A stretch of DNA of 64,000 nt from Brachionus manjavacas. Lineage: Eukaryota; Rotifera; Eurotatoria; Ploima; Brachionidae. The position numbers were made by a program, and so were the translations under genes. The stretch is taken from positions 62,001-126,000 of the forward strand of contig JAHQIY010000042.1 in assembly GCA_019054805.1 (NCBI GenBank), read 5' to 3'. Shown piece by piece: positions 24,974 to 34,688 of this stretch (positions are counted from its first letter, which is position 1; each line of letters starts with the position of its first letter). Below the pieces are notes generated by a model, which saw nothing but the letters and a program-made list of their open reading frames with translations, was not told the DNA's origin and made no database searches.

Positions 24974-25732
24974 TTAGTTAAACCACTTCAGTTTATCGTG
25001 CAAAGAGGTCACGCTACCGACAACAATTAACGCAGGGCTCACCGCTTCTTTCGCCATGTTTGGCAACTCTTTTAGTGCCCCCGTAAATACCCTTTGTTCA
25101 CGTCGGGTGCCATTTTCAATAATGGCGCACGCCATAGTCGAATCTAGCCCAGTTTCCAGCAATTTTTCAGTGATGTAACCACTTTGCTTTAATCCCATGT
25201 AGAACACGAGTGTGTTGTTAGACTGAGCTAAAGAGTGCCATTCGATTTCACGGCCATCTTTCTGCACATGACCCGTAATGAACTGAACACTTTGCGCGTG
25301 ATCGCGATGTGTTAATGGGATCCCCGCATAAGCCGTCGCACCCGCAGCGGCGGTGATACCCGGAACGACTTCAAAGCGAATGCCCTGTTCGGCAAGCTCT
25401 TCTAGCTCTTCTCCACCACGACCAAATATAAATGAATCTCCGCCTTTAAGACGGACAACCTTTTTACCTTGCTGTGCTTTCTCAACCAGAATCTGATTAA
25501 TTTGGTCTTGAGGAACACAGTGAAAATCTAGCTTTTTCCCCACATAAATCATTTCGGCATCGCTATTGGCTAACGCCAGAATCTCTGGAGAGACTAGACG
25601 GTCATAGACCACAACTTCTGCTTGTTGAATCACTCTATAGCCTTTCACGGTTAGTAAGTCTGGGTCGCCTGGCCCAGCACCGACTAAAGAAACAAAGCCA
25701 AGGTTTGATGGAGAGATGGGAGTCATGCTCAT
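24974..25732 (-). CDS. cobA: Uroporphyrinogen-III C-methyltransferase (SUMT)
   Basis: 252 residues from the ATG at 25732 (AGG seven bases upstream). SAM-dependent methyltransferase making precorrin-2, the siroheme precursor needed by NirB. Signatures: [27 protein letters not shown], the [19 protein letters not shown] loop ([18 protein letters not shown]) and FYMGLKQ. It is the last gene of nirB-nirD-nirC-cobA, 140 bases after nirC with a hairpin between, and supplies the cofactor of the same operon. Oxidation/ferrochelation (CysG N-domain) must be encoded elsewhere. Confidence 0.95.
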   Translation of the reverse strand: MSMTPISPSNLGFVSLVGAGPGDPDLLTVKGYRVIQQAEVVVYDRLVSPEILALANSDAEMIYVGKKLDFHCVPQDQINQILVEKAQQGKKVVRLKGGDSFIFGRGGEELEELAEQGIRFEVVPGITAAAGATAYAGIPLTHRDHAQSVQFITGHVQKDGREIEWHSLAQSNNTLVFYMGLKQSGYITEKLLETGLDSTMACAIIENGTRREQRVFTGALKELPNMAKEAVSPALIVVGSVTSLHDKLKWFN

Positions 25733-25840
25733 AGCTATGCCTATCAACGTAAATTTGGATATAAAGAGTAATACTCAACGAGTGCGATAAGTGAATGACT
25801 ACTTTTTATATTCAAATAAATACTGTATTTGATGGTTAGG

Positions 25841-25864
25841 AGCCCCACGTGTCAACGTGGGGCT
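25841..25864. repeat. Perfect hairpin between nirC and cobA
   Basis: AGCCCCACGT, loop GTCA, ACGTGGGGCT: a 10-bp GC-rich stem. It has no T-run, so it probably does not terminate fully but could protect the 3' end of nirC mRNA or lower cobA expression. Confidence 0.7.
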
Positions 25865-25872
25865 GTAAATCA

Positions 25873-26721
25873 TTATTTCGCTAGTGCTGGTTTGGCATTA
25901 ACTTCTTCGTCATCGCTTAGAGAAGGCGCTGTTTTTGCGTGAGTAAGGTATAGCGGAATACATGTCATGATCAAACCACCAACGATGTTGCCAAGGATGG
26001 TTGGGATAAGGTTGAAGTTCAACCAAGTCGCGATACCAAAATCCGCACCTAAAATCATACCTAGTGGGAATAGGAACATATTTACTACTGTGTGCTCGAA
26101 TACAAGTGCAAAGAAGATGAAGATTGGGAACCACATCATTGCGACACGACCAGCAACCGTACGTGCCGTCATGTTACCAATCACACCTAAACAAACCATT
26201 AGGTTACAGAAGATGCCACGTACGAAACAGGTAATCCATCCGTCCATGCCCATCGCTTCAAAACCTGCACTACGAGCAGTTGAAACAGCGATGAATTTCT
26301 TCGCAACCGCGTTCAATTCAAGTGAGAAGTTACCTGTTAGAGAAATAGCCACTAGGTACGCAACAATCAATGAACCAATAAGGTTACCTAGACCAACAAG
26401 ACCCCAGCAGCGGAATACTCGGTTCCATGTGATACCCGGACGGCCTTCGAATTTTGCCAGAGGAGCAAGACCAAAAACACCTGTCACTAGATCATAGCCC
26501 ATGACGGATAGGATGACAAAGCCCACTGGGAAAACAAGTGCGCCAACCACACCAACACCTGTTTGAACGATTGTCGTGATAGCCACAACGACCGCAAGAG
26601 ACAGAATGATGCCCGCCATCGTACCGCGAAGAAGCAAATCGCGAGCACTGGTTTTCGTTTTTGCTTCGCCAACATTGATCATTGTTTGCACGAATTCAGC
26701 AGGTTTAAAGTCTGTAGACAT
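25873..26721 (-). CDS. nirC: Formate/nitrite-family channel (nitrite transporter)
   Basis: 282 residues, six transmembrane helices, FNT family. FVRGIFCNLMVCLGV and the repeated GNxxG/GNLIGS segments are family loops, and ALVFEHTVVNMFLFPLG contains the conserved central His region. The start ATG at 26721 is set by AAGGA seven bases upstream; a TTG six codons earlier is unlikely. It moves nitrite across the inner membrane for NirBD. Position in the nir operon distinguishes it from FocA. Confidence 0.93.
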   Translation of the reverse strand: MSTDFKPAEFVQTMINVGEAKTKTSARDLLLRGTMAGIILSLAVVVAITTIVQTGVGVVGALVFPVGFVILSVMGYDLVTGVFGLAPLAKFEGRPGITWNRVFRCWGLVGLGNLIGSLIVAYLVAISLTGNFSLELNAVAKKFIAVSTARSAGFEAMGMDGWITCFVRGIFCNLMVCLGVIGNMTARTVAGRVAMMWFPIFIFFALVFEHTVVNMFLFPLGMILGADFGIATWLNFNLIPTILGNIVGGLIMTCIPLYLTHAKTAPSLSDDEEVNAKPALAK

Positions 26722-26778
26722 GAATGTGTCCTTATTCAAAATTGAAAGTTAAAAGTTGAAATTGAATAGTGAAAGACT

Positions 26779-26812
26779 CGCTGTTTCTCTGTTCCCCAAC
26801 TGAGAAACAGCG
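26779..26812. repeat. Hairpin between nirD and nirC
   Basis: CGCTGTTTCTC at 26779-26789 is complementary to 26802-26812 (11 bp, 12-base loop). No T-run. A second intercistronic hairpin in the same operon, probably for mRNA stability. Confidence 0.65.
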
Positions 26813-26859
26813 AATCTTTAAGCTATTAAATCTCTATAGCCTTCATATTCAACGTGGAT

Positions 26860-27183
26860 TTAAGCCGCGATTTCAACCTTACCTTTGGCAACGCGTGCTT
26901 TGTATGATTTCACGCTCATACGTTCATCTTCCATACACACGCCGGTTGCTAGGTTAAAGCGTTGCTTCTTAAGTGGGCTTGCTACCCATAGCTGCTCATC
27001 ATGCTCAACAATCAGGCCACGTGACAGTACATTTGACTGAAAAAACGGGTCCATATTGTTGATTGCGAACACTTCTTCAGTCGCTCGTGGACGGAAGATG
27101 GCGACTTGCTCACCCTCAAACAATGCCACTACACCAGTGCCTGGGATGATGTCTTCGATGTTACATACTTTTGTAAATGCCAT
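26860..27183 (-). CDS. nirD: Nitrite reductase (NADH) small subunit
   Basis: 107 residues with a Rieske-like fold (FEGEQVAIFRPRATEEVFAINNMDPF, LWVASPLKKQRFNLATGVC) but without the full Cys-His pairs, as usual for NirD. It is 14 bases after nirB and needed for NADH-dependent cytoplasmic nitrite reduction to ammonia. Confidence 0.95.
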   Translation of the reverse strand: MAFTKVCNIEDIIPGTGVVALFEGEQVAIFRPRATEEVFAINNMDPFFQSNVLSRGLIVEHDEQLWVASPLKKQRFNLATGVCMEDERMSVKSYKARVAKGKVEIAA

Positions 27184-27197
27184 GTTGTCTTCTCCCC

Positions 27198-29756
27198 TTA
27201 AACCACTTCTACGTGAAGGATGTCGCCTTTCGCTTCAGGATGTTTCTCAGTAAATGTTGCCGGGCGATGCTGCTCACGACCATCAGTCACAAACATAACG
27301 TTATCGTCACGCTCATCTGAGTTAATGAAATGAGCAAAGCGTTTTAGCTGCGTTTCGTCGTTGATGGTATCCGTCCATTCGCAGCGGAACTCTTCAACTA
27401 GCTTGGCAACATCTGCTTCTAGTTGATCATTGATACCCAGTTTGTCTTCGATGATCACTTCACGTAGGTAGTCGATGCCGCCTTCTAGGTTCTCGAACCA
27501 TACAGAAGTACGCTGCAGTGGCGCAGCCGTACGGATATAGAACATCATGAAGCGGTCGATGTATTTGATTAGGGTTTCTTGGTCTAGGTCGCCAGACAGT
27601 AATGTTGCATGGCGAGGCTTCATACCACCGTTACCACACACGTACATGTTCCAACCCGCGTCTGTTGCGATAATGCCCAAGTCTTTACCTTGCGCTTCTG
27701 CACACTCACGAGTACAACCAGACACACCAAACTTCATCTTATGAGGAGTACGAATGCCTTTGTAACGGTTCTCGATCATCACGCCAAGGCCAACTGAATC
27801 TTGAACGCCGTAACGACACCAAGTAGAGCCGACACACGTCTTAGCCATACGCAGTGCTTTCGCATAAGCCTGACCCGTTTCATAACCCGCTTCGATTAAC
27901 TTCTTCCAGATTGCAGGAAGGTCATCTTTCTGTGCCCCAAATAGACCGATACGTTGTGCACCTGTAATCTTGGTGTACAGGTTGTATTCCGCAGCAACAT
28001 CTGCAAGTGCTGCAAGTGCTTGTGGCGTTACTTCACCACCAGCCATACGTGGAATAACAGAGTACGTACCATCTTTTTGCACGATACCAAGGAAGTTATC
28101 GTTGGTATCGTGCAGTTTAACCAGAGATGGCTTCAGGATATGGTCACCCCAGCATGACGCAAGGATAGAACCTGCTAGTGGTTTACACACTTCACAGCCA
28201 TAACCTTTACCGTGTTTCTCTAGCAATTCTTCATACGATTTGATCTCGCCAATACGTACTAGATGGAAAAGCTCTTGGCGGGAGTAAGCAAAGTGCTCAC
28301 AAACGTCTGCTTTTACTTCAACGCCTGCTTTTTCAAGTTCAGCGTTTAGTACTGACGTGACAAGTGGGATACACCCTCCACAACCAGTACCTGCTCCAGT
28401 TACTGCTTTGATGTCACCAATCGTGTGGTGACCTTGCGCTACCGCTTCAGCGATTTTGCCTTTTGTTACGTCAAAACAAGAACAGATAACCGCAGAATCA
28501 GGCAGAGCATCGGCACCTAAAGTAGGTTTCTCAGCACCCGCGTGTGCAGGTAGGATAAGGGCATCTGGGTGTTCTGGTAGGTCAATTTCGTTAAGCATAA
28601 GCTGAAGAAGATCGCCGTAGTCAGACGTATCGCCTACCATTACCGCACCAAGCAGCTTCTTATTGTCTTCAGATACGATTAAGCGTTTGTATACTTCCTG
28701 CTCTTCGTTCTGGTAAACGTAGCTCTTACAACCAGGAGTACGACCGTTAGCGTCACCGATAGAGCCAACTTTTACACCTAGCAGCTTAAGCTTGGCAGAC
28801 ATGTCAGCACCTTCGAACTTGCTGTCGTTACCCACAATGTGGTCAACCGCTACCGTCGCCATTTTGTAACCTGGCGCTACTAGCCCGTAGAAGGTTTCAT
28901 TCCAAGAAGCACACTCACCAATAGCATAGATGTTCTCATCAGAAGTCTGACAGAAGTCGTTAATAGCGATACCACCGCGTGGCGCAACCTCAAGCTGCAT
29001 ATCTCGCGCAAGTTTGTCTTGTGGACGGATACCTGCAGAGAACACGATGAAGTCTGTTTCTAGTTCAGTACCGTCTGCAAAACGCATCACGTTACGAGCA
29101 TCTTTACCCTCAGGAGCGATTTCGAGTGTGTTTTTACTGGTGTGAACCTTAACACCCATGCTCTCGATTTTTTGGCGTAGTTGATTACCACCCGCTTGAT
29201 CGAGCTGTTCAGCCATTAGCTTAGGTGCAAACTCAACAACGTGAGTCTCAACACCGAGTGCTTTAAGTGCACCTGCGGCTTCAAGACCTAAAAGACCACC
29301 ACCGATAACCACACCGATTTTGCTCTTTTTCGCACATGCTTCGATCGCTTTGAGATCTTCGATAGTACGGTAGACAAAACAATCTTTACTTTCGCGGCCC
29401 TTAATAGGTGGAACAAATGGGAATGAGCCAGTCGCCATGATCAACTTGTCGTATTGAATTTCACGACCCGTACTAGAATGGACAATGCGTTTCTCACGGT
29501 TAACGTTAATTGCACGTTCACCAATCAACATGTTCACACCGTGCTTATCGTAGAAACCTTCTTTAACCAAAGATAACTCGTCCGCTGTGTGGTGAGAAAA
29601 GTAAGAAGAGAGGTGGACACGGTCGTAAGCGACGCGCGGTTCTTCACAGAAAACAGTAACGTCATACAGGGATGCATCTGCCTTCTCTACTAGGTCTTCA
29701 ATGTAACGGTGTCCTACCATACCGTTACCGATAACGACCAGCTTCAACTTGCTCAT
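27198..29756 (-). CDS. nirB: Nitrite reductase (NADH) large subunit
   Basis: 852 residues. N-terminal FAD/NAD(P)H oxidoreductase (VVIGNGMVGHRYIEDL; GGGLLGLEAAGALK), a BFD-like [2Fe-2S] segment (ICSCFDVTKGKI..GTGCGGC), a ferredoxin-like half domain, and the siroheme/4Fe-4S site CVGSTWCRYG..CTRECAEAQGKDLGI with four Cys. It reduces nitrite to ammonia in the cytosol. First gene of nirB-nirD-nirC-cobA; its promoter carries FNR- and NarL/NarP-like sites. Confidence 0.97.
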   Translation of the reverse strand: MSKLKLVVIGNGMVGHRYIEDLVEKADASLYDVTVFCEEPRVAYDRVHLSSYFSHHTADELSLVKEGFYDKHGVNMLIGERAINVNREKRIVHSSTGREIQYDKLIMATGSFPFVPPIKGRESKDCFVYRTIEDLKAIEACAKKSKIGVVIGGGLLGLEAAGALKALGVETHVVEFAPKLMAEQLDQAGGNQLRQKIESMGVKVHTSKNTLEIAPEGKDARNVMRFADGTELETDFIVFSAGIRPQDKLARDMQLEVAPRGGIAINDFCQTSDENIYAIGECASWNETFYGLVAPGYKMATVAVDHIVGNDSKFEGADMSAKLKLLGVKVGSIGDANGRTPGCKSYVYQNEEQEVYKRLIVSEDNKKLLGAVMVGDTSDYGDLLQLMLNEIDLPEHPDALILPAHAGAEKPTLGADALPDSAVICSCFDVTKGKIAEAVAQGHHTIGDIKAVTGAGTGCGGCIPLVTSVLNAELEKAGVEVKADVCEHFAYSRQELFHLVRIGEIKSYEELLEKHGKGYGCEVCKPLAGSILASCWGDHILKPSLVKLHDTNDNFLGIVQKDGTYSVIPRMAGGEVTPQALAALADVAAEYNLYTKITGAQRIGLFGAQKDDLPAIWKKLIEAGYETGQAYAKALRMAKTCVGSTWCRYGVQDSVGLGVMIENRYKGIRTPHKMKFGVSGCTRECAEAQGKDLGIIATDAGWNMYVCGNGGMKPRHATLLSGDLDQETLIKYIDRFMMFYIRTAAPLQRTSVWFENLEGGIDYLREVIIEDKLGINDQLEADVAKLVEEFRCEWTDTINDETQLKRFAHFINSDERDDNVMFVTDGREQHRPATFTEKHPEAKGDILHVEVV

Positions 29757-29820
29757 AATACTTCCTAAGGGTTAGGTTCTTTATCTGAGCCAATTGTTAA
29801 TTGTGAAAGAAAATTAATAC

Positions 29821-29834
29821 ATGATGTAAATCAA
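29821..29834 (-). promoter_or_regulatory. FNR-like box upstream of nirB
   Basis: On the - strand TTGATTTACATCAT, nine of ten match to TTGAT-N4-ATCAA. If it sits at -41.5, transcription starts near 29786, 30 bases before the nirB ATG. Confidence 0.8.
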
Positions 29835-29847
29835 TTACAGTTTTAAA

Positions 29848-29864
29848 CTACCCTAAAGGGGTAG
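29848..29864 (-). promoter_or_regulatory. NarL/NarP-like heptamer pair upstream of nirB
   Basis: The - strand reads CTACCCCTTTAGGGTAG, containing the exact heptamer TACCCCT and an imperfect inverted partner. Its centre is about 28 bases upstream of the FNR box, matching the -69.5/-41.5 arrangement known for E. coli nirB. The spacing between heptamers is one base short of 7-2-7. Confidence 0.65.
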
Positions 29865-30052
29865 GAACACAATTTAACCGATTGCAAAGCGTAATTATTT
29901 TACACTCTTGATGAGGAGAGCTCATTTAAGTGCAATATTTGCACTCATCCTTTTGTAGTTCTAACAATTTTCAAATATGTGTCGCAACTTCGGCCTAAAC
30001 TTTGGCTTCAAACCGAGACGTAAAGCCTCTATTTATAAGAGGCTCTGATAAT

Positions 30053-31969
30053 TTAAATAGACTTGAAAAAACTCAGCTTGCTCTGCTGCCTCTCAGACAA
30101 TTCTGAAAGAAACACAGCAGCTTCGGCACTTTTCTTAACACCCTGCGTATTCTGGCTGAGGCTGTCATCAATCTGATGGATGCTATCGTTCATAGACGCG
30201 ATGGCTTGGCTCTGCTCATTAGCTGCTAACGACATTTCATTGTTTTGCTCGATAATCTTAGTTATACCATCGAGTAATGAGTTCATATCTTCTTCACTTC
30301 GTTTCGCCAGCGTTGCGTTTTCGGTGACTTTTCCTAAACAAACGCTTACGGAAGTCACCATATTTTGAGAACCTTCCTGCAAAGAACGAACTAGCTCCTG
30401 AATAGACTCCGTATTGTTAGAGGTTTTCTGTGCAAGCACACGGACCTCATCCGCAACCACGGCAAAACCACGACCACTCTCACCTGCTCTTGCAGCTTCT
30501 ATCGCAGCGTTAAGTGCCAGCAAGTTTGTTTGTTCAGCCACATTTTCAATCAAACTAACAAACTCAGTCACTCTTGTAGATAGTTGCTCTAAACTCCTAG
30601 CGACTTGAGAGGTTTGATTCAGCTCCACGATAAGTTCATCTGACAAGCTCGCTCGAACCTCTGCCACTGACGCGCCTTCTTTCGCAATCTCTATTCCTTG
30701 CATTGCGTAAGTTTCTGCATCGTTTGCTGTACTCGCCACTTCTTCCGAACTCGCTGCAAGCTCGGTGCTGGTTGAGGCTAATCTCTCTATTTGCGCCTTT
30801 TGCTCCAGAGCATTACCTTCAAGTTCAACCATAGTCGAAGCAAGTTCTGTCGCAGAAGACGCGACATCTGAACCGACCCCCCTAAGTTCACTAACTGTTT
30901 GATCTAAGGTTTCGAGAGTTTTATCGGTATTGGCGCCCAAACGCGCAATTTCGTTGTTGCCACTTAGGTTTGCTTTTTGGCTAAGTACCCCACAAGACAT
31001 ACTATCAATTATTTCACTCAGTGAACGTATACTCAGGTTAAGGTGTTTGGCTACCCATACTGCTAATGTAAGCGCTATAAGTGCAGCTAGTATTGATGAG
31101 GACACAAGAGCAAATTCAGTTGTACTGGTAAGAGAAATTCCCCTTTCTAGAGATTGTTTGTTCTGTTTTTCCAGTTCGGAAGACAACCTTGCTAACATTT
31201 CTCTTAATAATGTGCCCTGATCGCTAATTAAAGCAATATCCTTAGTCAGCGTTAGATAACCATCTTCCAGTAAAGAGAGTTGTTTCTCGAAATCTTTAAG
31301 TGTCTTATTGAGGGCTAATTTAGCACTATTAAAGTAACGGAAAGACTCTAAAGATTGCTTAAAGCTCGATAAGTTGAGACGAATTTTATTGATGTACTCC
31401 GTGCTTGCACTGTGCTCTAGGCGAATCAGGTTTTGTTGGATTTGACCTGAAAGTAAGTAAAGCTCGGACAACAAGTCTCGCCACTCCTGACGCTGCTCAA
31501 AACTCACCCTTTGTTTGACGGCCATAGCTAGCGCTAAATTCAAATCAGGCAACGACCCAGATAAAATTTCTAGGGAGTTCAAACGCTCAGCCAACGCCGT
31601 TTGAGTCGCGCCATACTCACTAAGTTCATTGATCACTTTTTCTTTCAGATCTGCGTTTATCGTTACGCTATCCAACAGAGCCAGTCCTTGATTGACTAGG
31701 TTTCTACGCTCCTCAAATTGATTGCGAGCATCATCCCATGCAATTTCACCATAAAAAGCGCTAGCGGAAGCCATACGTATTCGATAAACGTTACGCTGTG
31801 CCGACATTAAAATAGACACATTTTCTGAACTCACCAGTGACTCTTGACCACGCACCTTTACTTCTCTAAGTAGAACGTCTGAGAAGATAGTAGATGCGGC
31901 AAATAGAAAGACCGCGATTAACACAGGTGCAACGATTTGAGCCACTATGGGTAGATTGTTGAAATTCAT
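30053..31969 (-). CDS. Methyl-accepting chemotaxis protein, helical periplasmic domain
   Basis: 638 residues from the ATG at 31969, which overlaps the upstream stop as ATGA. TM1 about 9-31, a long all-helical periplasmic region about 35-280, TM2 about 285-308, a HAMP region, and the signalling hairpin tip [35 protein letters not shown] (quoted in parts: [19 protein letters not shown]). No C-terminal CheR-binding pentapeptide. The periplasmic domain has 4-helix-bundle character but I cannot name it. The coupled small Cys-rich protein upstream is a likely partner. Confidence 0.88.
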   Translation of the reverse strand: MNFNNLPIVAQIVAPVLIAVFLFAASTIFSDVLLREVKVRGQESLVSSENVSILMSAQRNVYRIRMASASAFYGEIAWDDARNQFEERRNLVNQGLALLDSVTINADLKEKVINELSEYGATQTALAERLNSLEILSGSLPDLNLALAMAVKQRVSFEQRQEWRDLLSELYLLSGQIQQNLIRLEHSASTEYINKIRLNLSSFKQSLESFRYFNSAKLALNKTLKDFEKQLSLLEDGYLTLTKDIALISDQGTLLREMLARLSSELEKQNKQSLERGISLTSTTEFALVSSSILAALIALTLAVWVAKHLNLSIRSLSEIIDSMSCGVLSQKANLSGNNEIARLGANTDKTLETLDQTVSELRGVGSDVASSATELASTMVELEGNALEQKAQIERLASTSTELAASSEEVASTANDAETYAMQGIEIAKEGASVAEVRASLSDELIVELNQTSQVARSLEQLSTRVTEFVSLIENVAEQTNLLALNAAIEAARAGESGRGFAVVADEVRVLAQKTSNNTESIQELVRSLQEGSQNMVTSVSVCLGKVTENATLAKRSEEDMNSLLDGITKIIEQNNEMSLAANEQSQAIASMNDSIHQIDDSLSQNTQGVKKSAEAAVFLSELSERQQSKLSFFKSI

Positions 31970-32424
31970 GACATCCACCACTGAGCTTTTTTAGTTTTCA
32001 GCATCAAATCAGTCTCTCTCGCAATCACAGCTAGCAGCAAGTAGAGTTGGTTTTCTTGCTTAATCCTTTCTAGGCTAGAGATGAGAGTCTTCAATCGGCC
32101 CTGAAGCTGACTCATCGTAAAAACCACATCGTCTGGTGGCTGATGCGGAAACATCAAGAATGCATTTTTAATCTGCATCTTTGCGCATTGCAGATTCCAA
32201 ATAGCTTCCACGAGTTCACTGCACTCTAAATCCGACTGTGTTTTAAAATAGCTATCAAGCACTGCTTGAACAGACAGACATGACTCGCATAAAGAAACGC
32301 TTTCAGCGGAAATAGGGCAAGTACAAATTATACACCCTACTCCTACCTTTTTTCTAACCCGAAGCGGGATAATGTTATCTTTTGTATTGTCTAATGTTGG
32401 CTTAGATTCTCTGTACATGCTCAT
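31966..32424 (-). CDS. Small Cys-rich cytoplasmic protein coupled to chemoreceptor
   Basis: 152 residues, start ATG at 32424 set by GGAGGT eight bases upstream. Cys31, Cys34, Cys36, Cys46 and Cys49 (GCIICTC..LCESC) form a compact metal-binding-like cluster, followed by about 90 residues of helix ([20 protein letters not shown]). No signal peptide or membrane segment. The last codons overlap the chemoreceptor start as ATGA, so both are made together. I do not recognise the family; a zinc or redox-sensing adaptor of the receptor is a hypothesis. Confidence 0.7.
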   Translation of the reverse strand: MSMYRESKPTLDNTKDNIIPLRVRKKVGVGCIICTCPISAESVSLCESCLSVQAVLDSYFKTQSDLECSELVEAIWNLQCAKMQIKNAFLMFPHQPPDDVVFTMSQLQGRLKTLISSLERIKQENQLYLLLAVIARETDLMLKTKKAQWWMS

Positions 32425-32834
32425 TCCAATTACCTCCAAAGCTATATTTTGCACGCTCGGTAATTGATAGCTGTTAGCAAGAGATTGTTGTTAATTATTA
32501 ATAGTTAAATTAGCTCGAAACAATCAAATAACCCCACACTTTTAGAGACACATAGTTATAAAGAACGTATTTGCGGCAACTAGAGACATAAGGTTATTAA
32601 GGCGATTAATTCTTTCCACACCTCTCAAATAAAGCAATGAATGTAATAAATTCTCTTTTATGAGAACGTAAAACATGAGTAATGATGCTTTTGTGAATAA
32701 GTAATTGAAATTGATTCATATCATTTATAAGACAAGGTCTCACCAGTTAGCATGGTCATGTAACTACAAGAAAAACAAAAGATTACTAGTTATCCATTCG
32801 CATGGAACTAATGAGCCAACAATTGGAACCTTAT
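32425..32834. other. Divergent promoter region between two chemoreceptor operons
   Basis: About 400 AT-rich bases holding promoters for both directions. The clear element is the FNR-like box at 32711-32724. No ORF or strong hairpin was seen. Confidence 0.5.
32711..32724 (+). promoter_or_regulatory. FNR-like box upstream of Aer-like receptor
   Basis: TTGATTCATATCAT, nine of ten matching TTGAT-N4-ATCAA, the same one-base deviation as the nirB box. It is about 110 bases before the Aer-like start. Confidence 0.6.
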
Positions 32835-34382
32835 ATGACAAATTCAACGCTCAATAAAGATTACTGCGCTACTGCTAACCTCATTTCGACAACAGATGCT
32901 TCAAGCCACATCACTCACGCAAACGACGACTTTTGTAATATTGCGGGTTACGACCCTCACGAACTTATCGGTAACCCTCATAATATGGTGCGTCACCAAG
33001 ACATGCCCAAACAGGCTTTTGCTCAGCTCTGGTCCTATTTAAAAGAGGGAAAGAGTTGGATGGGCTTAGTTAAGAATCAATGTAAAGACGACAACCACTA
33101 TTGGGTGTCTGCTTTTGTTACACCAATTAAAGACGCAGACGGAAACACCATTGAATACCAATCTGTACGCTCGAAACCAACTGACGAACAAATTGAGCGC
33201 GCTGAGTCACTGTATAGTAAGCTTTCTTCTAACAAGACAACGGCTAAGTTTCGACTCCAGCTGCACCAACTATCAATCGTACTAGCCGCCATGTTTACAG
33301 TCAGCTCGCTTATTTCAGCCTTGTTGAGTCCAAGCCTGTTTTCTTTACTCAGCACTTTTCTAGGCTTAGTCATGGTCGGCTGTACAATTTATCAAAACAA
33401 ACGCTTTGCCCACGTAAAAACGCTAGCGCAAGAGGCCTACTCTAACCCATTGATGGAGAAGCCTTACACCAATCGCTATGATGACTATTCTCAAGTAGAA
33501 CTTGCTCTGATGATGAAGAAAGCGGAACTGCGCGCTGTGACTGCTCGTGCGACAGAAACTTCAGGCAAAATATTGGTTTCTGCGGAAGATGAATTTGGAA
33601 CGATCCAATATATTGGTCAAAGCCTAGACCAGCAATGTCACGAAACAGAGCAAGTGTCTGCGGCAGTCGAAGAGTTAACCCAATCCATTAATGAGGTCTC
33701 TAATGCAGCATCGGCCGCTTCAATGTTGGCGGAAGAGGCTGACCTAGAGTCCAATCGAGGCCTTGAGAGCATTCAAGCCACAATTTCAGAAGTTAATGTC
33801 ATGGCAAGTGAGCTTGCTCAAGCGCAATCGATCATTACTCAGCTGTCACAAGATAGCCAAAAAATCGATAGCATCTTAGAAGTCATCACCACCATCTCAG
33901 AACAAACCAACTTATTGGCGCTAAACGCTGCTATTGAAGCAGCAAGAGCCGGTGAAACTGGACGCGGTTTTGCAGTGGTTGCTGATGAGGTGAGAAATCT
34001 TGCTTCCAAGACGGGAACATCAGCTAACGAGATTCATACAATGATTCGCCACCTTCAGGGAACTGCCGAAAGTGCAGTCGAAGCGATGGCAAAAGGCATT
34101 ACGTTATCAAATCAGTGTAAAGAGCGAGCCAATAACACCGGACAAGTTCTCGATTCTATTTCAAATAAGCTTAATTTGGTCACCGACAGTAGCCTTCAAA
34201 TCGCTGCCGCTGTTGAACAGCAAGCCAGTGTCACGCAAGAAATCAACCGTAACATCATCAACATTAAAACCTTATCTGACGACACATCGGAGACTTCTCG
34301 CACTTCTATTCAACGTACAAGTGAACTCGTTGAAAAACTCGAAGGTTTAGAACGGCTAATGAAGCAGTTCCAAGTCAACTAA
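32835..34382 (+). CDS. Aer-like PAS-domain chemoreceptor (aerotaxis)
   Basis: 515 residues from the ATG at 32835 (GGAA six bases upstream); ATGs at 32802 and 32811 lack an RBS. PAS domain about 10-120 follows E. coli Aer closely: [58 protein letters not shown]. Aer binds FAD there and senses redox state. A hydrophobic anchor (about 138-185) is followed by a signalling domain with [19 protein letters not shown]. It lacks a periplasmic domain, as usual for Aer. Confidence 0.9.
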   Translation: MTNSTLNKDYCATANLISTTDASSHITHANDDFCNIAGYDPHELIGNPHNMVRHQDMPKQAFAQLWSYLKEGKSWMGLVKNQCKDDNHYWVSAFVTPIKDADGNTIEYQSVRSKPTDEQIERAESLYSKLSSNKTTAKFRLQLHQLSIVLAAMFTVSSLISALLSPSLFSLLSTFLGLVMVGCTIYQNKRFAHVKTLAQEAYSNPLMEKPYTNRYDDYSQVELALMMKKAELRAVTARATETSGKILVSAEDEFGTIQYIGQSLDQQCHETEQVSAAVEELTQSINEVSNAASAASMLAEEADLESNRGLESIQATISEVNVMASELAQAQSIITQLSQDSQKIDSILEVITTISEQTNLLALNAAIEAARAGETGRGFAVVADEVRNLASKTGTSANEIHTMIRHLQGTAESAVEAMAKGITLSNQCKERANNTGQVLDSISNKLNLVTDSSLQIAAAVEQQASVTQEINRNIINIKTLSDDTSETSRTSIQRTSELVEKLEGLERLMKQFQVN

Positions 34383-34688
34383 CAGTTGCCTCATCAGTTG
34401 CAATCACCTCTACTAACTCCTTTTGGTTTTTAGGGGTGATGTTCATTCCATATTTATACAACTTATAGCCCCTAGAAAACTCTTACAGTACCGTATTAGT
34501 TACATTCAAAAATCAATCCATTCATTAACTTAGTTGAAACATTCCGCAATATTGTCGTTCACAATGTAAGCTGTCATTTGAATAGCGTGATCTCTATTCA
34601 GATTTTGCCTTGATTCCACCTATAAAAAGCATATGATGAAAGCCATATTCAAGCTTTGGCATATTTAAATTTTACAAAGGCGACAAGG
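34383..34688. other. Intergenic region, nothing specific recognised
   Basis: 306 AT-rich bases between the Aer-like receptor and the diguanylate cyclase. It must include the cyclase promoter; no hairpin terminator with a T-run was found after the receptor. Confidence 0.4.

Noticed and set aside
25967-26497. 176-codon + strand frame over nirC
   Set aside because: Exact antisense of nirC; Lys/Thr/Pro-rich shadow of membrane-helix codons.
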